Counted from the first letter of the stretch, positions 1 through 8,481 are shown. The stretch is DNA of 24,382 bases from Methylophaga sp. (GCA_014762585.1 JABURN010000041.1:1-24382); one strand, 5' to 3'. Program-made: numbers and translations. Notes: generated by a model not told the origin, from the letters alone.

Positions 1-2616
1 TGAACTGGCGCGCTTTGCCTGCTGTATTAGGTTGTCCAGCTGTGGACGGGCATGCCGAATGAGTTCCTGCGAGGTGGCCCGGGGAATACGCCCTGCCAGT
101 TTGTTGAATTGCCTGTCAGGCAGGCTGGCCTGGTGCTGGCGGCCCTGCTCGTCCACCACAATTCTCAGATAGCGTTGCGGTAAAAAACGATCTACATAGG
201 TCTGCAGCGCGCCGATAGCCTGTACCTTGAAAATGGCTTCCAGCAGCAGCGTGCCAGGCTTAAATAAACCGGTTTCCAGGGTACAGAAAGCACTGTTGCC
301 GATTTCGGTGTTCATCACCAGGTCCATCGCGCCCAGCACCATGGGATGTTCCCAGGTCAGGAAAGCCATATCTTCACGGCCCAGCGCCCTGTGGCGTTGA
401 TAGGTCGCGGTCAGACCGTCTTCGGGTAATTCCGGGAAGGGATAAACCATGTGGTTGCCCGGCTCGATGATGACGCTGTCGCTGCTGTGAGGCTGCTGTT
501 CGACCCCGAAGGCATCAAACACGTCATCCATAAAATCAGCCAGTTCCAGTCCGCGTGTGGCTTCTTCCAGCTCAGCGATAATATGTTGCGCAGCATCGTC
601 ATCGAAGGAGTTACGTTCCAACAGACGATTACGGCCCGACTGCAGGCTTTCCCTCGCTTTTTCTGCCGTGTCGCGGGTCAATTCAATCAGGTCTTTCAGC
701 GCTTTAGCATCAGCAGGCTGATTCAGACAGGCTTCCAGCTGTGCCTGGGTCACTTTGTACACCGTATCGCCGGCGGCAAACACCTGTTCAAAGGCATTCA
801 TACCCTGGTGATACCAGTTCAGTAAGACCTCCTGCGCTGTGCCTGCAAAATAAGGCACATGAATATCGACATCATGCTGTTGACCGATACGGTCCAGACG
901 GCCGATACGCTGTTCCAGCAGATCCGGATGGCGTGGTAAGTCCAGCAGTACCAGATGATGACAGAACTGGAAGTTACGCCCTTCACTGCCGATTTCGGAG
1001 CAGACCAGAAGCTGCGCCCCATCCTCTTCCTCGGCAAAATAAGCGGCGGCGCGATCACGGTTCACCAGTGTCAGCTTCTCATGGAATGCCGCACTGCGAA
1101 CCCCATGATGCACGCTGAGATAGCTGTCGAGCTGTGTCGCGGTATCGGCACTGGCACAAATCAGCAGAATTTTTTCGCCGCGATGGGCCTTCAGGAAATC
1201 AATCAGCCAGGCAACCCGTTTATCTTCGATGAGCCAGTCATGACCAAGGACTGTTTCTGCTTGTAAGGCATCAATACCGGACAATCTGCTATCGGCTTCC
1301 AAGGGGTAGCGATGCAGGATTCGTTCAGGAAAACCTTTCACCACATCACGGGTATTACGGAACAACACCCGACCGGTGCCATGCTGATCCAGCAGGTGTC
1401 TGATCGCCGCAAGTTTTGCTGCATCAAACGCCTCATGCTGCTGTAAATCAAGCAGGGCCTGCTCGGGCAAATAGGATTCAAGTGCCTTTAATAAGGGTTT
1501 GAGCTTTTTGTCATCAGCGGATTGCAGTGCATCCAAATCATCAATTAAATCCGAAATCGGCTGATAGGCAGCTTCCTGTTCTCTGAAAGCTTCCAGATCA
1601 TGAAAGCGTTCCGGATCCAGCAGGCGCAGACGCGCAAAATGGCTGTCGATACCCAGTTGTTCAGGCGTGGCTGTCAAAAGCAGCAAGGCAGCAATGCGGG
1701 CAGCAAGCTGCTCAATCAACTGATAGGCAGGACTGCTGTTATCGGGTTGCCAGTATAGGTGATGCGCTTCATCCACAATGAGCATATCCCAGTCTGCCGC
1801 AAACAAATCTTCCTGCATCACCGGGTTTTCGAGCAGATCGTCGAGGCCGCACAGTACCAGCTGGGCACTGTCAAAGGGATTCCCCTCATCAAGCTCGACC
1901 AGTGCCAGATGACGTTCAACATCAATCAGACTGAAGCTCAGATTGAAGCGACGCAGCATTTCAACCAGCCACTGATGCAACAAAGCATCCGGCACGATGA
2001 CCAACGCGCGCTTCACTTCACCGCTAAGGATTTTCTGATGCAGAATCAGCCCGGCTTCAATGGTTTTACCCAGACCGACTTCATCGGCCAGCAGCACGCG
2101 TGGTGCATGACGCTGGGACACCTGCTGCGCAATATAGAGCTGATGTGGCAACAGCTGAACCCGGGCCCCCAGTAAGCCAAAGACCGCTGAACTGAACAGT
2201 TCATGCTGATAAGACAGCGCCTTGGCACGCAACTCAAACTGACTATTTTTATCGACCTGGCCGGCGAACAGGCGATCCTGAGGCTGATTGAAATGCACCC
2301 GACTGTCGAGATCCATTTCATGAAAGCTGACCGCTTCCCCTTCTGCGGTCTCACCCTGATAAATCATACAGCCGTTGAAAGGCTGCACGGCAGAGATAGT
2401 AAAGCTCTGTTGCTCGCGGCTTTTGACCTGCTCGCCTTCGGAGTAGATCACTCGACTCAGCGGCGCGTTATTGGCCGCATAAAACCGGCTCTCAGCGACC
2501 GCCGGAAAGAAGACCTCAATTTGACGGCCACTGATTTCTTTAATGATGCCAAGGCCCAGCTCTGCTTCGCTGTTACTGACCCAGCGCTGGCCGATAATAA
2601 ATTCAATTTCTGACAA
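1..2616 (-). CDS. rapA: RNA polymerase-associated ATPase RapA (HepA), 3' end cut by the window edge
   Basis: RapA is an SNF2-family ATPase that binds RNA polymerase and helps recycle it after transcription. I read 872 residues in one uninterrupted frame; the E. coli protein has 968, so roughly the last 95 are outside the window. The N-terminus begins SEIEFIIGQRWVS, as in the RapA N-terminal domain. Walker A ADEVGLGKT has its lysine near residue 184, and motif II DEAHH begins near residue 282; both sit close to the E. coli positions. Helicase C-terminal motifs follow (SEIGSEGRNFQF, then a QRIGRLDRIGQ block). The start I choose is TTG at 2616, preceded by GGGGA with a 6-base spacer; no ATG is available near it. 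The cupin gene ends 16 bases upstream on the same strand. Family assignment is secure; the TTG start is likely. Confidence 0.96.
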   Translation of the reverse strand, partial: MSEIEFIIGQRWVSNSEAELGLGIIKEISGRQIEVFFPAVAESRFYAANNAPLSRVIYSEGEQVKSREQQSFTISAVQPFNGCMIYQGETAEGEAVSFHEMDLDSRVHFNQPQDRLFAGQVDKNSQFELRAKALSYQHELFSSAVFGLLGARVQLLPHQLYIAQQVSQRHAPRVLLADEVGLGKTIEAGLILHQKILSGEVKRALVIVPDALLHQWLVEMLRRFNLSFSLIDVERHLALVELDEGNPFDSAQLVLCGLDDLLENPVMQEDLFAADWDMLIVDEAHHLYWQPDNSSPAYQLIEQLAARIAALLLLTATPEQLGIDSHFARLRLLDPERFHDLEAFREQEAAYQPISDLIDDLDALQSADDKKLKPLLKALESYLPEQALLDLQQHEAFDAAKLAAIRHLLDQHGTGRVLFRNTRDVVKGFPERILHRYPLEADSRLSGIDALQAETVLGHDWLIEDKRVAWLIDFLKAHRGEKILLICASADTATQLDSYLSVHHGVRSAAFHEKLTLVNRDRAAAYFAEEEDGAQLLVCSEIGSEGRNFQFCHHLVLLDLPRHPDLLEQRIGRLDRIGQQHDVDIHVPYFAGTAQEVLLNWYHQGMNAFEQVFAAGDTVYKVTQAQLEACLNQPADAKALKDLIELTRDTAEKARESLQSGRNRLLERNSFDDDAAQHIIAELEEATRGLELADFMDDVFDAFGVEQQPHSSDSVIIEPGNHMVYPFPELPEDGLTATYQRHRALGREDMAFLTWEHPMVLGAMDLVMNTEIGNSAFCTLETGLFKPGTLLLEAIFKVQAIGALQTYVDRFLPQRYLRIVVDEQGRQHQASLPDRQFNKLAGRIPRATSQELIRHARPQLDNLIQQAKRASS

Positions 2617-2632
2617 TGTTTTTCCCCGGCGT

Positions 2633-2911
2633 TCAGCCGAATTGATAATGTTTACGCAAATCCTGTTTGATGTGCCAGCGACAGCTCAGGCCGGCAGCGA
2701 AAGTCACCAGATCACCGGCTTTGATGGTCACCGACTCGCTACCATCATCAGCGGTGACAGTGACTTCGCCCTCCAGGATGAAGGCGGTTTCTTTTTCATC
2801 ATAATGCCAGGGGAATTCTGATGCTTCTTTTTCCCAGATGGGCCAGGCATAAACGCCGAGTTCAGTGAGGCGAGACTGGTCAGGCTGATGTTCCACTTGA
2901 ATGGCTTTCAT
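2633..2911 (-). CDS. Small cupin protein (Cupin_3/DUF861-like)
   Basis: A 92-residue single-domain cupin. The core WHYDEKETAFILEGEVTV followed by IKAGDLVTFAAGL fits the two cupin motifs of the Cupin_3 (DUF861) group, related to the EutQ C-terminal domain. Such proteins form a small beta barrel; many bind a metal or small ligand, but no substrate can be named here. The ATG start is supported by a strong AGGAGA Shine-Dalgarno 5 bases upstream. It lies 16 bases ahead of rapA on the same strand, so the two may be co-transcribed, and it is divergent from yigZ across an 83-base gap. Function is unknown; the fold is fairly sure. Confidence 0.85.
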   Translation of the reverse strand: MKAIQVEHQPDQSRLTELGVYAWPIWEKEASEFPWHYDEKETAFILEGEVTVTADDGSESVTIKAGDLVTFAAGLSCRWHIKQDLRKHYQFG

Positions 2912-2994
2912 AATCGTCTCCTGCTAGCGTTAAAACGCGTGTCGTGGAGCGATATGTTAAATTGTTGCCTCATTTTTTCCTATAGCTGCAAACG

Positions 2995-3573
2995 ATGGCC
3001 TCCAAGTTCAACACCATTCACCGCGCCGCGGAAGCCGACTATGAAATCAAAAAATCACGCTTTATTGGCGTGATCATGCCTTGCCAGTCGGAAGACGAAG
3101 CATTGCGCAAGCTGGGGCAACTTGCCCGGCAACACCCTAATGCCAATCATCTCGCCTTTGCCTGGCGGATTCGCCAGCCGGAAGGCTTTCTGACCGAACG
3201 TTTTCATGATGCGGGTGAACCCTCTGGTACAGCCGGGAGGCCTATTCTTGCGCCGCTGGAGGGCGAAAACCTGATTAATGTCGTCGTCGGTGTGGTGCGT
3301 TATTTTGGGGGTATCAAACTGGGCACCGGCGGACTGACCCGTGCCTATGGCACTGCCGCAAAAGAGGCCATTGCCGCCGCAAGTATCAGTCCCTGGGTAG
3401 AGATGGCGACTTTGAAACTCGATATCGAGTACCCGCAACTGCAACTGCTGGAATATCAGCTAAAGCAGATTCATGGTGAGATCATCGACCAGCAATTCAC
3501 AGATAAAGTGAGTTTAATCATCTCCCTGCCTGCCTCGGAGAAAGAAGCTATCCAACAGCAATTCAGCGCTTGA
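2995..3573 (+). CDS. yigZ: YigZ/IMPACT family protein
   Basis: A 192-residue member of the UPF0029/IMPACT family (E. coli YigZ has 204). The signature KKSRFI (19-24), DAGEPSGTAGRP (72-83) and VRYFGGIKLGTGGL (101-114) are intact. The N-terminal domain has an RNase PH/EF-G-like fold and the C-terminal part a ferredoxin-like fold. The eukaryotic homologue IMPACT regulates GCN2, but the bacterial role is unsettled. The ATG at 2995 fits the family start, although no clear Shine-Dalgarno precedes it. Its 3' end overlaps the convergent methyltransferase gene by 11 bases. Confidence 0.93.
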   Translation: MASKFNTIHRAAEADYEIKKSRFIGVIMPCQSEDEALRKLGQLARQHPNANHLAFAWRIRQPEGFLTERFHDAGEPSGTAGRPILAPLEGENLINVVVGVVRYFGGIKLGTGGLTRAYGTAAKEAIAAASISPWVEMATLKLDIEYPQLQLLEYQLKQIHGEIIDQQFTDKVSLIISLPASEKEAIQQQFSA

Positions 3574-4195
3574 GCAGCACCAATCTACCGTCAATCACAG
3601 GCTCTGAAAATTCATATTTATCAGAAATATAAGAAATAGTGTTAGCGTGATAAATGAAGACGTGGGTCGGGTCGTTTTTATAATTCCAGCGATGAAAATC
3701 AACCCCTTCCTGATACAGCTCGGTCATACATAACAGCATGCCTGAAGGTTTTAATAAGCGACTGAGCAAGGCAAAACTCTCCGCCGGCCGGTGAAAGTGT
3801 TCTATCACCTCACAGCTGCAGATATAGTCGTACTGCTGTTCCAACAAAGCGGGATGATCGAAAAACAACGGATCATAGGCCTGAATATCGTAGCCCTGCT
3901 CAGCCAGTACATGCGTTATGACAGGCGCATGTCCGGCCCCGAAGTCGAGACCTTTATGGTCGGGACTGAAATGCAGCTTGACCTGTTCAGTGATGGGAGA
4001 GACAAAGCCCTGGAAGCGCGGGTCACTGACATCGTTCAGATGTTCCAGATAACGCTGTTTTTCTTCATCCCTGTCCGGCCAGCTTGCCGGATCTTTGATA
4101 ATGGCCTGGCAAGTCTGACACTGGTAGTAATAACGCTGTTTAAAATCATAGAACAGACTGGTGTGGCTCCCGCATAGCGGGCAAATTGGTGCCAT
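3563..4195 (-). CDS. Class I SAM-dependent methyltransferase with N-terminal zinc ribbon
   Basis: 210 residues. The N-terminus carries two CxxC pairs (C5/C8 and C26/C29) that look like a zinc ribbon. A Methyltransf_23-type Rossmann domain follows, with SAM motif I GLDFGAGHA near 82-90, the acidic strand-2 element AYDPLF, and SCEVIEHFHRP, which is typical of this group. The substrate cannot be read from sequence; a zinc ribbon on such an enzyme often goes with methylation of small molecules or sugars. The ATG overlaps the stop codon of the DUF445 gene by one base (TAATG), which implies translational coupling. The 3' end overlaps yigZ convergently. Confidence 0.86.
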   Translation of the reverse strand: MAPICPLCGSHTSLFYDFKQRYYYQCQTCQAIIKDPASWPDRDEEKQRYLEHLNDVSDPRFQGFVSPITEQVKLHFSPDHKGLDFGAGHAPVITHVLAEQGYDIQAYDPLFFDHPALLEQQYDYICSCEVIEHFHRPAESFALLSRLLKPSGMLLCMTELYQEGVDFHRWNYKNDPTHVFIYHANTISYISDKYEFSEPVIDGRLVLLKR

Positions 4196-4917
4196 TACAG
4201 AGGTAGAAAACTGGTCGCCAGCCCTATCAGGCCGCCAAAAACCCCGCCCCAGACAACCAGCCAGCCCAGATGCTCGCGAATCATACGCTGGATGATATCT
4301 TTCACCATTGGCGGCGTCAGTTCATCCAGCCTGGATTGCACGATAAGTTCAATCTGACCGTGAATGTCATCAAATACCGGATTACTGCTAAGTTTGGCTT
4401 TGACGCTGGCCTGGAAAGAATCACTGTGCGCCATATTGTCCAATGCCACACGCATTTTATCTATAAATGGCTGTTTCAAGGCTCCTAAAGATTTCTTGCC
4501 GCCAAACATCGACAGCATGCTGCCGAAAGAAGATTCCATGATGGTATCGACCAGACTGTCGTAGGCTGGTGCCAGATCGGTCTGCTCAATCACATCGCTG
4601 AAATCAAGCCGGTGCTGGGCATTATCCCTAATCAGCTCGGCCATAAACCGATCGACATTGTCTTTGCTGAAAAACTGCGACATCACCAGCTCGTGAATAC
4701 CGGACTTAAAGTCTTCAAAGCGTGCTGAAATAATGCCCGAGCCATAGAGACCGGGCACCTTTTCAAACAGCATATGAATCGCAAGCCAGTTAGTGATGCC
4801 GCCTGCCAATGCAAACAGGCCGGTATTCAGAATCGGTTCGCGATAAGGGACTGGTGCAAGCAACCCGCCTGCCACAAAAACTGCGGCAAGCAGGTTAGTG
4901 ATCAGGCTTTTATTCAT
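4195..4917 (-). CDS. DUF445 family membrane protein
   Basis: 240 residues. Two hydrophobic segments at about 5-22 and 30-50 enclose the DUF445 signature GGITNWLAIHMLF (39-51), followed by a polar helical region and a C-terminal membrane segment at about 217-238. This is the YjiN/UPF0754-related family of inner-membrane proteins with an unknown role. The ATG lies inside the end of the upstream 94-residue gene (8-base overlap), and the stop overlaps the start of the methyltransferase by one base, so these three genes are almost certainly one transcript. Family call is firm, function unknown. Confidence 0.88.
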   Translation of the reverse strand: MNKSLITNLLAAVFVAGGLLAPVPYREPILNTGLFALAGGITNWLAIHMLFEKVPGLYGSGIISARFEDFKSGIHELVMSQFFSKDNVDRFMAELIRDNAQHRLDFSDVIEQTDLAPAYDSLVDTIMESSFGSMLSMFGGKKSLGALKQPFIDKMRVALDNMAHSDSFQASVKAKLSSNPVFDDIHGQIELIVQSRLDELTPPMVKDIIQRMIREHLGWLVVWGGVFGGLIGLATSFLPL

Positions 4918-5194
4918 TGGTCCATTTGGTCAGGGCATCTACGATCTGGCTTGCCTGGTCACGGCTGGAAATATTGAATTTGGAACGTTGGCTGTATTCA
5001 CCGTTACGTTTCTGATAACGACGGATAGTGTATTTATCAGGACCAAAGTCACCGGTTTTGCGGTCCAGATCCTGATAGCGGAACATCACCGTGGCCCAGG
5101 CGCCCTTGGTCAATACGACCTTGTCCAGTTCTTTGACTGTCATGGTCTCGCCTTCGAAATATTCAACGGTCAGTTCATCTACGTTTTCAGCCAT
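4910..5194 (-). CDS. Small conserved hypothetical protein, possibly PC4-like
   Basis: 94 residues, soluble, no signal peptide or membrane segment. The middle and end (WATVMFRYQDLD at 33-44, KYTIRRYQKRNGEY at 54-67, SKFNISSRDQ at 71-80, then IVDAL) resemble the beta-sheet plus C-terminal helix of the PC4/p15 single-stranded nucleic-acid-binding fold, with basic and aromatic residues on adjacent strands. That is my reading of the pattern, not a verified match. AGGAAA upstream supports the ATG. It overlaps the DUF445 gene by 8 bases and begins 18 bases after the apeB stop. Confidence 0.72.
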   Translation of the reverse strand: MAENVDELTVEYFEGETMTVKELDKVVLTKGAWATVMFRYQDLDRKTGDFGPDKYTIRRYQKRNGEYSQRSKFNISSRDQASQIVDALTKWTNE

Positions 5195-5212
5195 GTAAAT
5201 AGGTTTCCTTTT

Positions 5213-6514
5213 TTAATGAGAAGTTTGCTGATAAAAAGCGGTCAGGACCTTGTGCAGCATTTCGGCATCGCGACTGCCGGCCATTTCCCGAATTGAGTGC
5301 ATACCATAGGTGGGCACGCCAATATCCAGTGTACGAATACCGATATTTGAGGCGGTAATCGGACCAATGGTGCTACCACAGGCCATATCAGTACGGACCA
5401 CGAAGTCCTGTACCGGCACATCCTGCTGATTGCAGAGCTGACGGAACACGGCGCTGGTCTCGCTGCTGGTGGCATAGCGCTGATTGGCATTGGTTTTTAT
5501 CACCGGGCCGCGATTCAGAATCGGGCCATGCTCGGCATCATGCTTGTCCGGATAATTTGGATGTATCGCATGGGCGTTATCTGCCGAAATCATCATCGAA
5601 CGGTCAATCATGCGCTGATAATTTTCCGGTGTCTGACTCAGGCGCTGCAAAACTGAGTGCAGGAAAGTACCCTGTGCGCCGCTGCTGGACTGACTGCCAA
5701 CTTCTTCATGATCATTGCAAATCAATAAAGCCGGACGACTGCCATCGGCAGCAAGTAAAGATTGCAGACCGACATAGCAGCTGAGCAGGTTATCAAGTCG
5801 GGCACTGGATATAAAATCACCATAAAGCCCGGTCACTGCGGCTTTCTGGGTATCGTAGAAACAGATTTCATAGTCCAGCACTTTGCCAATCTGGCGGTCC
5901 GGATATTGCTGCTGACACTGTTTCTCCAGCAGGGCACGGAAATCGAGCGTGTCGCCCTCCTCCAACTGGCATAGTACCGGCGGCAGATGCAGCTGCGGAT
6001 TCACGCTACGGCTTTGATTAGCTTCACGATCGAGATGAATCGCGAGGCTCGGAATGACCGCAATCGGGCATTCAAAATTGATTAATATCTGCTCAATGCG
6101 TCCGTTGTCGGTTTCCACACTGACCCTGCCGGCCATCGACAAGTCACGGTCGAACCAGGGGTTCAACAAGGCACCGCCATAAACTTCCACCCCGAGCTGT
6201 AACAGCGTTTGCTGAACTTTTTCCGGTTTGGGTTTGACCTTGAGACAAGGGCTGTCAGTGTGGGCGCCAACCATATGGATGCCGGTTTCAGTGAGTTCAG
6301 CGTCGGTCAGGGTAAAGGCAATAATGGAAGAATCATTGCGGGTGACATAATAACCACCTGCCGGCAACTGACCCCAACTATCGCCTTCTGACAGCCGTTT
6401 GAAACCCTGTTGTTCCAGCAGGGTCTTCATGCTGGCGACAGCATGGTAAGGCGTAGGCGACTGATCGAGAAAATCGCACAGCCCGTGGTTAAATGTATTG
6501 CTTGAATGAGCCAT
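5213..6514 (-). CDS. apeB: M18 family aminopeptidase
   Basis: 433 residues, the usual length for M18 aminopeptidases of the Pseudomonas ApeB type. The enzyme removes N-terminal residues, typically acidic or neutral, from peptides in the cytoplasm and forms large oligomers. The dinuclear zinc site is complete: H85 in [10 protein letters not shown]241 in ARLDNLLS, E270/E271 in [18 protein letters not shown]312 in ISADNAHA and H406 in [11 protein letters not shown]. The ATG has no strong Shine-Dalgarno. A plausible sigma-70 promoter lies just upstream (6557-6584), so it may start its own transcript within the minus-strand series. There is no signal peptide. Confidence 0.96.
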   Translation of the reverse strand: MAHSSNTFNHGLCDFLDQSPTPYHAVASMKTLLEQQGFKRLSEGDSWGQLPAGGYYVTRNDSSIIAFTLTDAELTETGIHMVGAHTDSPCLKVKPKPEKVQQTLLQLGVEVYGGALLNPWFDRDLSMAGRVSVETDNGRIEQILINFECPIAVIPSLAIHLDREANQSRSVNPQLHLPPVLCQLEEGDTLDFRALLEKQCQQQYPDRQIGKVLDYEICFYDTQKAAVTGLYGDFISSARLDNLLSCYVGLQSLLAADGSRPALLICNDHEEVGSQSSSGAQGTFLHSVLQRLSQTPENYQRMIDRSMMISADNAHAIHPNYPDKHDAEHGPILNRGPVIKTNANQRYATSSETSAVFRQLCNQQDVPVQDFVVRTDMACGSTIGPITASNIGIRTLDIGVPTYGMHSIREMAGSRDAEMLHKVLTAFYQQTSH

Positions 6515-6550
6515 AAATAATCTATATCACAGGAAAGTGACCGGTATGAT

Positions 6551-6584
6551 ACCGATTTTATATCGGTGGTTCGATAATTGTCAG
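6551..6584 (-). promoter_or_regulatory. Candidate sigma-70 promoter of apeB with a dyad over the -10
   Basis: On the minus strand, -35 CTGACA (6579-6584) and -10 TATAAA (6557-6562) are separated by 16 bases, each matching consensus at 5 of 6 positions. The palindrome ACCGAT-N5-ATCGGT (6551-6567) covers the -10, and an overlapping dyad CGGTAT-G-ATACCG sits at 6542-6554. The dyads could be a repressor site or a leader hairpin. The -35 overlaps the end of the upstream gene by a few bases. Confidence 0.45.
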
Positions 6585-7018
6585 TCCTGTACAGGACGTC
6601 CGCGGTACATGCGGGCGGGTTTCTTGCTCGCCTCAGTGGCAGCTTTTTTCAAGCTGGGGATGGTTCTTTTGGTGTCGACCTCAGCACCCCGGTACATGCG
6701 CTTACCGGAAGTGGATGACAACTCTGCGTGATGCAAGCCCAGTGAGGCCAGTAGATTTTCCCGGTCATCGACATAGGCCTTGCTGGGCAGCGGCATGATG
6801 ACATTCTGCTGAAATGAAAAACGTTCTACCTTGATAAAAGGTAATGTGGTGATGACCGCCTTACCCCGCTCTCTACCGAAGGAAAGCGCGTTAATACGGC
6901 CATTTTCGAGCAGGATATGGCAGGCTTTGTTGTCGGTGGTAGTGATGAAGAAAGTGCCGGTTTCTGCCTGATGACAGAGTTGAGCTAATTGATTGAGAAC
7001 ATCCGTATTCGCGATCAT
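6581..7018 (-). CDS. Hypothetical protein, DUF4388-like N-terminus and two RMYRG motifs
   Basis: 145 residues, not assigned to a named family. Residues 5-75 have the layout of a DUF4388/PATAN-like domain: GTFFITTT, a short turn, ILLENGRINALSFG, then RGKAVITTLPFIKVERFSF. The basic C-terminal tail carries the same pentapeptide twice, RMYRG at 107-111 and 136-140, with a lysine-rich linker between them. No membrane segment or signal peptide. The ATG has no clear Shine-Dalgarno. It lies 43 bases after the HGG protein gene and 66 bases before apeB. The tail could be a protein or nucleic-acid contact, but this is not known. Confidence 0.7.
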   Translation of the reverse strand: MIANTDVLNQLAQLCHQAETGTFFITTTDNKACHILLENGRINALSFGRERGKAVITTLPFIKVERFSFQQNVIMPLPSKAYVDDRENLLASLGLHHAELSSTSGKRMYRGAEVDTKRTIPSLKKAATEASKKPARMYRGRPVQD

Positions 7019-7061
7019 AAGTTGACAACAACCCGATGATTAAGAATGGTTGTGCACCAGA

Positions 7062-7496
7062 TTACATGACATCGTCATCATTATCATCGTTTAATTTGAA
7101 TGTCGCCCGTTTTGACAGACCGCCATGTAAACGACAGCGGCTTGCAAGGGCACCCAGCCCCCAGGCTTCCGGTGGACGAATGGCCACTGATCGTTTACAG
7201 CGCTTACCACCCGGCAGTTTGGCACCACAGGGCGGCCGATAACGTTTGATTTTCTCCCAACCTTCCAGCGTTTGAGTCGCTTTGCGGATTGTTTTGACTT
7301 CACGTGGTGATAACTGCGTCTGGTCGACTGGATGCGTTTCCTGATCAGTGTGACGCCACCAGTATCGTACCACCGGTACTGGCAGGCCGAAACGTCGCGC
7401 GAGATCATCGGGTTTGCGATAAATTTCCAGTTCCAGCAGCAGGATCGCAGCCTGTTCCAGACGGGCGGTAAACTCGCGGCTTTCTTCAGGTGTCAT
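7062..7496 (-). CDS. HGG zinc-finger-like protein with HTH-like N-terminus
   Basis: 144 residues. Residues 30-50 ([21 protein letters not shown]) look like a small helix-turn-helix. The C-terminal half has C90[10 protein letters not shown]100 followed by RC121RLHGG (H124), the spacing of the HGGxSTG zinc-knuckle domain common in phage and mobile-element proteins; here the last part reads HGGLSKR instead of HGGxSTG. The end is strongly acidic (DDNDDDV). Its ATG overlaps the stop of ycgN by 4 bases, so it is coupled to ycgN and is probably a resident chromosomal gene. DNA binding is an inference. Confidence 0.72.
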   Translation of the reverse strand: MTPEESREFTARLEQAAILLLELEIYRKPDDLARRFGLPVPVVRYWWRHTDQETHPVDQTQLSPREVKTIRKATQTLEGWEKIKRYRPPCGAKLPGGKRCKRSVAIRPPEAWGLGALASRCRLHGGLSKRATFKLNDDNDDDVM

Positions 7497-7963
7497 GCAT
7501 CTGGGTCGGGTTCATGACTGAGCTTGATAACGGCTTCATTGAGATCGTCTACATCCGATTCCGGCTGGGCAAACTCGCGGACCGAAATGCCGGCTTTATG
7601 AACACTGTCAGGGTCACCGCTGATCAGCGGATGCCAGTCCGGCAAGGGCTCACCCTCAGCCAACAGACGATAGGCGCAGGTTGAGGGTAACCAGTCGAAA
7701 TAATGCGCGTTCTTGATGCTGAGTTGAATGCAGTCGGGAATGATGGATTGACGATTGTCGTAATCCTTGCAGCGACAGCTGTTGATGTCGAGCAATGCAC
7801 AGGCAACACGGGTGTAATACATGCGGCCGTCATCTTCATCTTCCAGTTTGTGCAGACAGCAGCGCGCACAGCCGTCGCACAGACTTTCCCACTCATCGTG
7901 AGTCATCTGGCTCAAGCGTTTGTGTTTCCAGAACTCAACAGATGTTTTATCCTGATCTATCAT
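7493..7963 (-). CDS. ycgN: YcgN family cysteine cluster protein
   Basis: 156 residues, very close in layout to E. coli YcgN (UPF0260). The cysteine cluster is complete: [12 protein letters not shown] (C29, C32, C35, C36), C55, CRC (C63, C65), C78 and C96 in STCAYRLL, followed by the conserved LPDWHPL. The family belongs to the CxxCxxCC Fe-S or zinc-binding group of unknown activity. The ATG matches the family N-terminus ([13 protein letters not shown]). Its start codon shares the bases CATG with the divergent gene at 7962, so no intergenic promoter region exists. It overlaps the next gene by 4 bases. Confidence 0.94.
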   Translation of the reverse strand: MIDQDKTSVEFWKHKRLSQMTHDEWESLCDGCARCCLHKLEDEDDGRMYYTRVACALLDINSCRCKDYDNRQSIIPDCIQLSIKNAHYFDWLPSTCAYRLLAEGEPLPDWHPLISGDPDSVHKAGISVREFAQPESDVDDLNEAVIKLSHEPDPDA

Positions 7964-8441
7964 GACCGATTCAGTAGCCCTATCCAGCCTGCTCGCGCCG
8001 TTTGTCAGTCAGTTCAACCCCAGGTCGATTCTGACTGCCGGCGATACGGCAGCGCTTTGTCTGCAAATAGATAATGATACTAAATTGCAGCATTTGAAGA
8101 CACCATTCAGCCAGGATCAGTTGCGCAGCACGCAGCCTGTCGACCTTGCTGTCATCAGTCACCTGACTGAGTCCATGGAAAAAGCGGCGGCTGAGCAATG
8201 GCTGGGCATGGTGAAAAATCGCCTGGCGCCTCATGTCATTCTGATCAGCCACCCTACGATTGCCGATGACAACGGCTGGCGTCTCACGGATTACCTGGCA
8301 ATGGGATTTCGTCATCTCGCCGGCACTGAAGACGGACTGCAGGTTTTCACTTACGCGATTGAGAATTATCAGCCCAAACGGGACTGGCTCAACAGCCGCT
8401 ACTGGGCCAATCCCGAAATGTATGACAAGTACCGCTGGTAA
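7962..8441 (+). CDS. DUF6231-like conserved hypothetical protein
   Basis: 159 residues. The C-terminus [10 protein letters not shown], then [21 protein letters not shown] and a final YDKYRW, matches what I remember of DUF6231 proteins in Pseudomonas and relatives. The centre ([10 protein letters not shown], then [10 protein letters not shown]) looks like a Rossmann-like strand pattern of a degenerate methyltransferase fold, but no SAM motif is clear. The ATG at 7962 gives the expected N-terminus ([15 protein letters not shown]). It overlaps the divergent ycgN start, and no Shine-Dalgarno is visible. It ends 79 bases before ppk1. Role unknown. Confidence 0.8.
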   Translation: MTDSVALSSLLAPFVSQFNPRSILTAGDTAALCLQIDNDTKLQHLKTPFSQDQLRSTQPVDLAVISHLTESMEKAAAEQWLGMVKNRLAPHVILISHPTIADDNGWRLTDYLAMGFRHLAGTEDGLQVFTYAIENYQPKRDWLNSRYWANPEMYDKYRW

Positions 8442-8447
8442 ACCACT

Positions 8448-8481
8448 CAGTCACATTGCTGTCATAAACAACAGCTAATAT
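8448..8481 (+). promoter_or_regulatory. Candidate Pho box and -10 of ppk1
   Basis: CAGTCAC (8448-8454), four bases, then CTGTCAT (8459-8465) form two 7-base direct repeats 11 bases apart. Against the PhoB half-site CTGTCAT they match at 5 of 7 and 7 of 7 positions. TAATAT (8476-8481) follows after 10 bases, where the -10 of PhoB-activated promoters sits. It lies directly after the stop codon of the upstream gene and 39 bases before the ppk1 ATG. PhoB control of ppk is known in several gammaproteobacteria; here it is an inference from the site. Confidence 0.65.

Noticed and set aside
451..1266. Plus-strand open frames in the left region
   Set aside because: They are antisense shadows of rapA, which reads uninterrupted on the minus strand through 872 codons.
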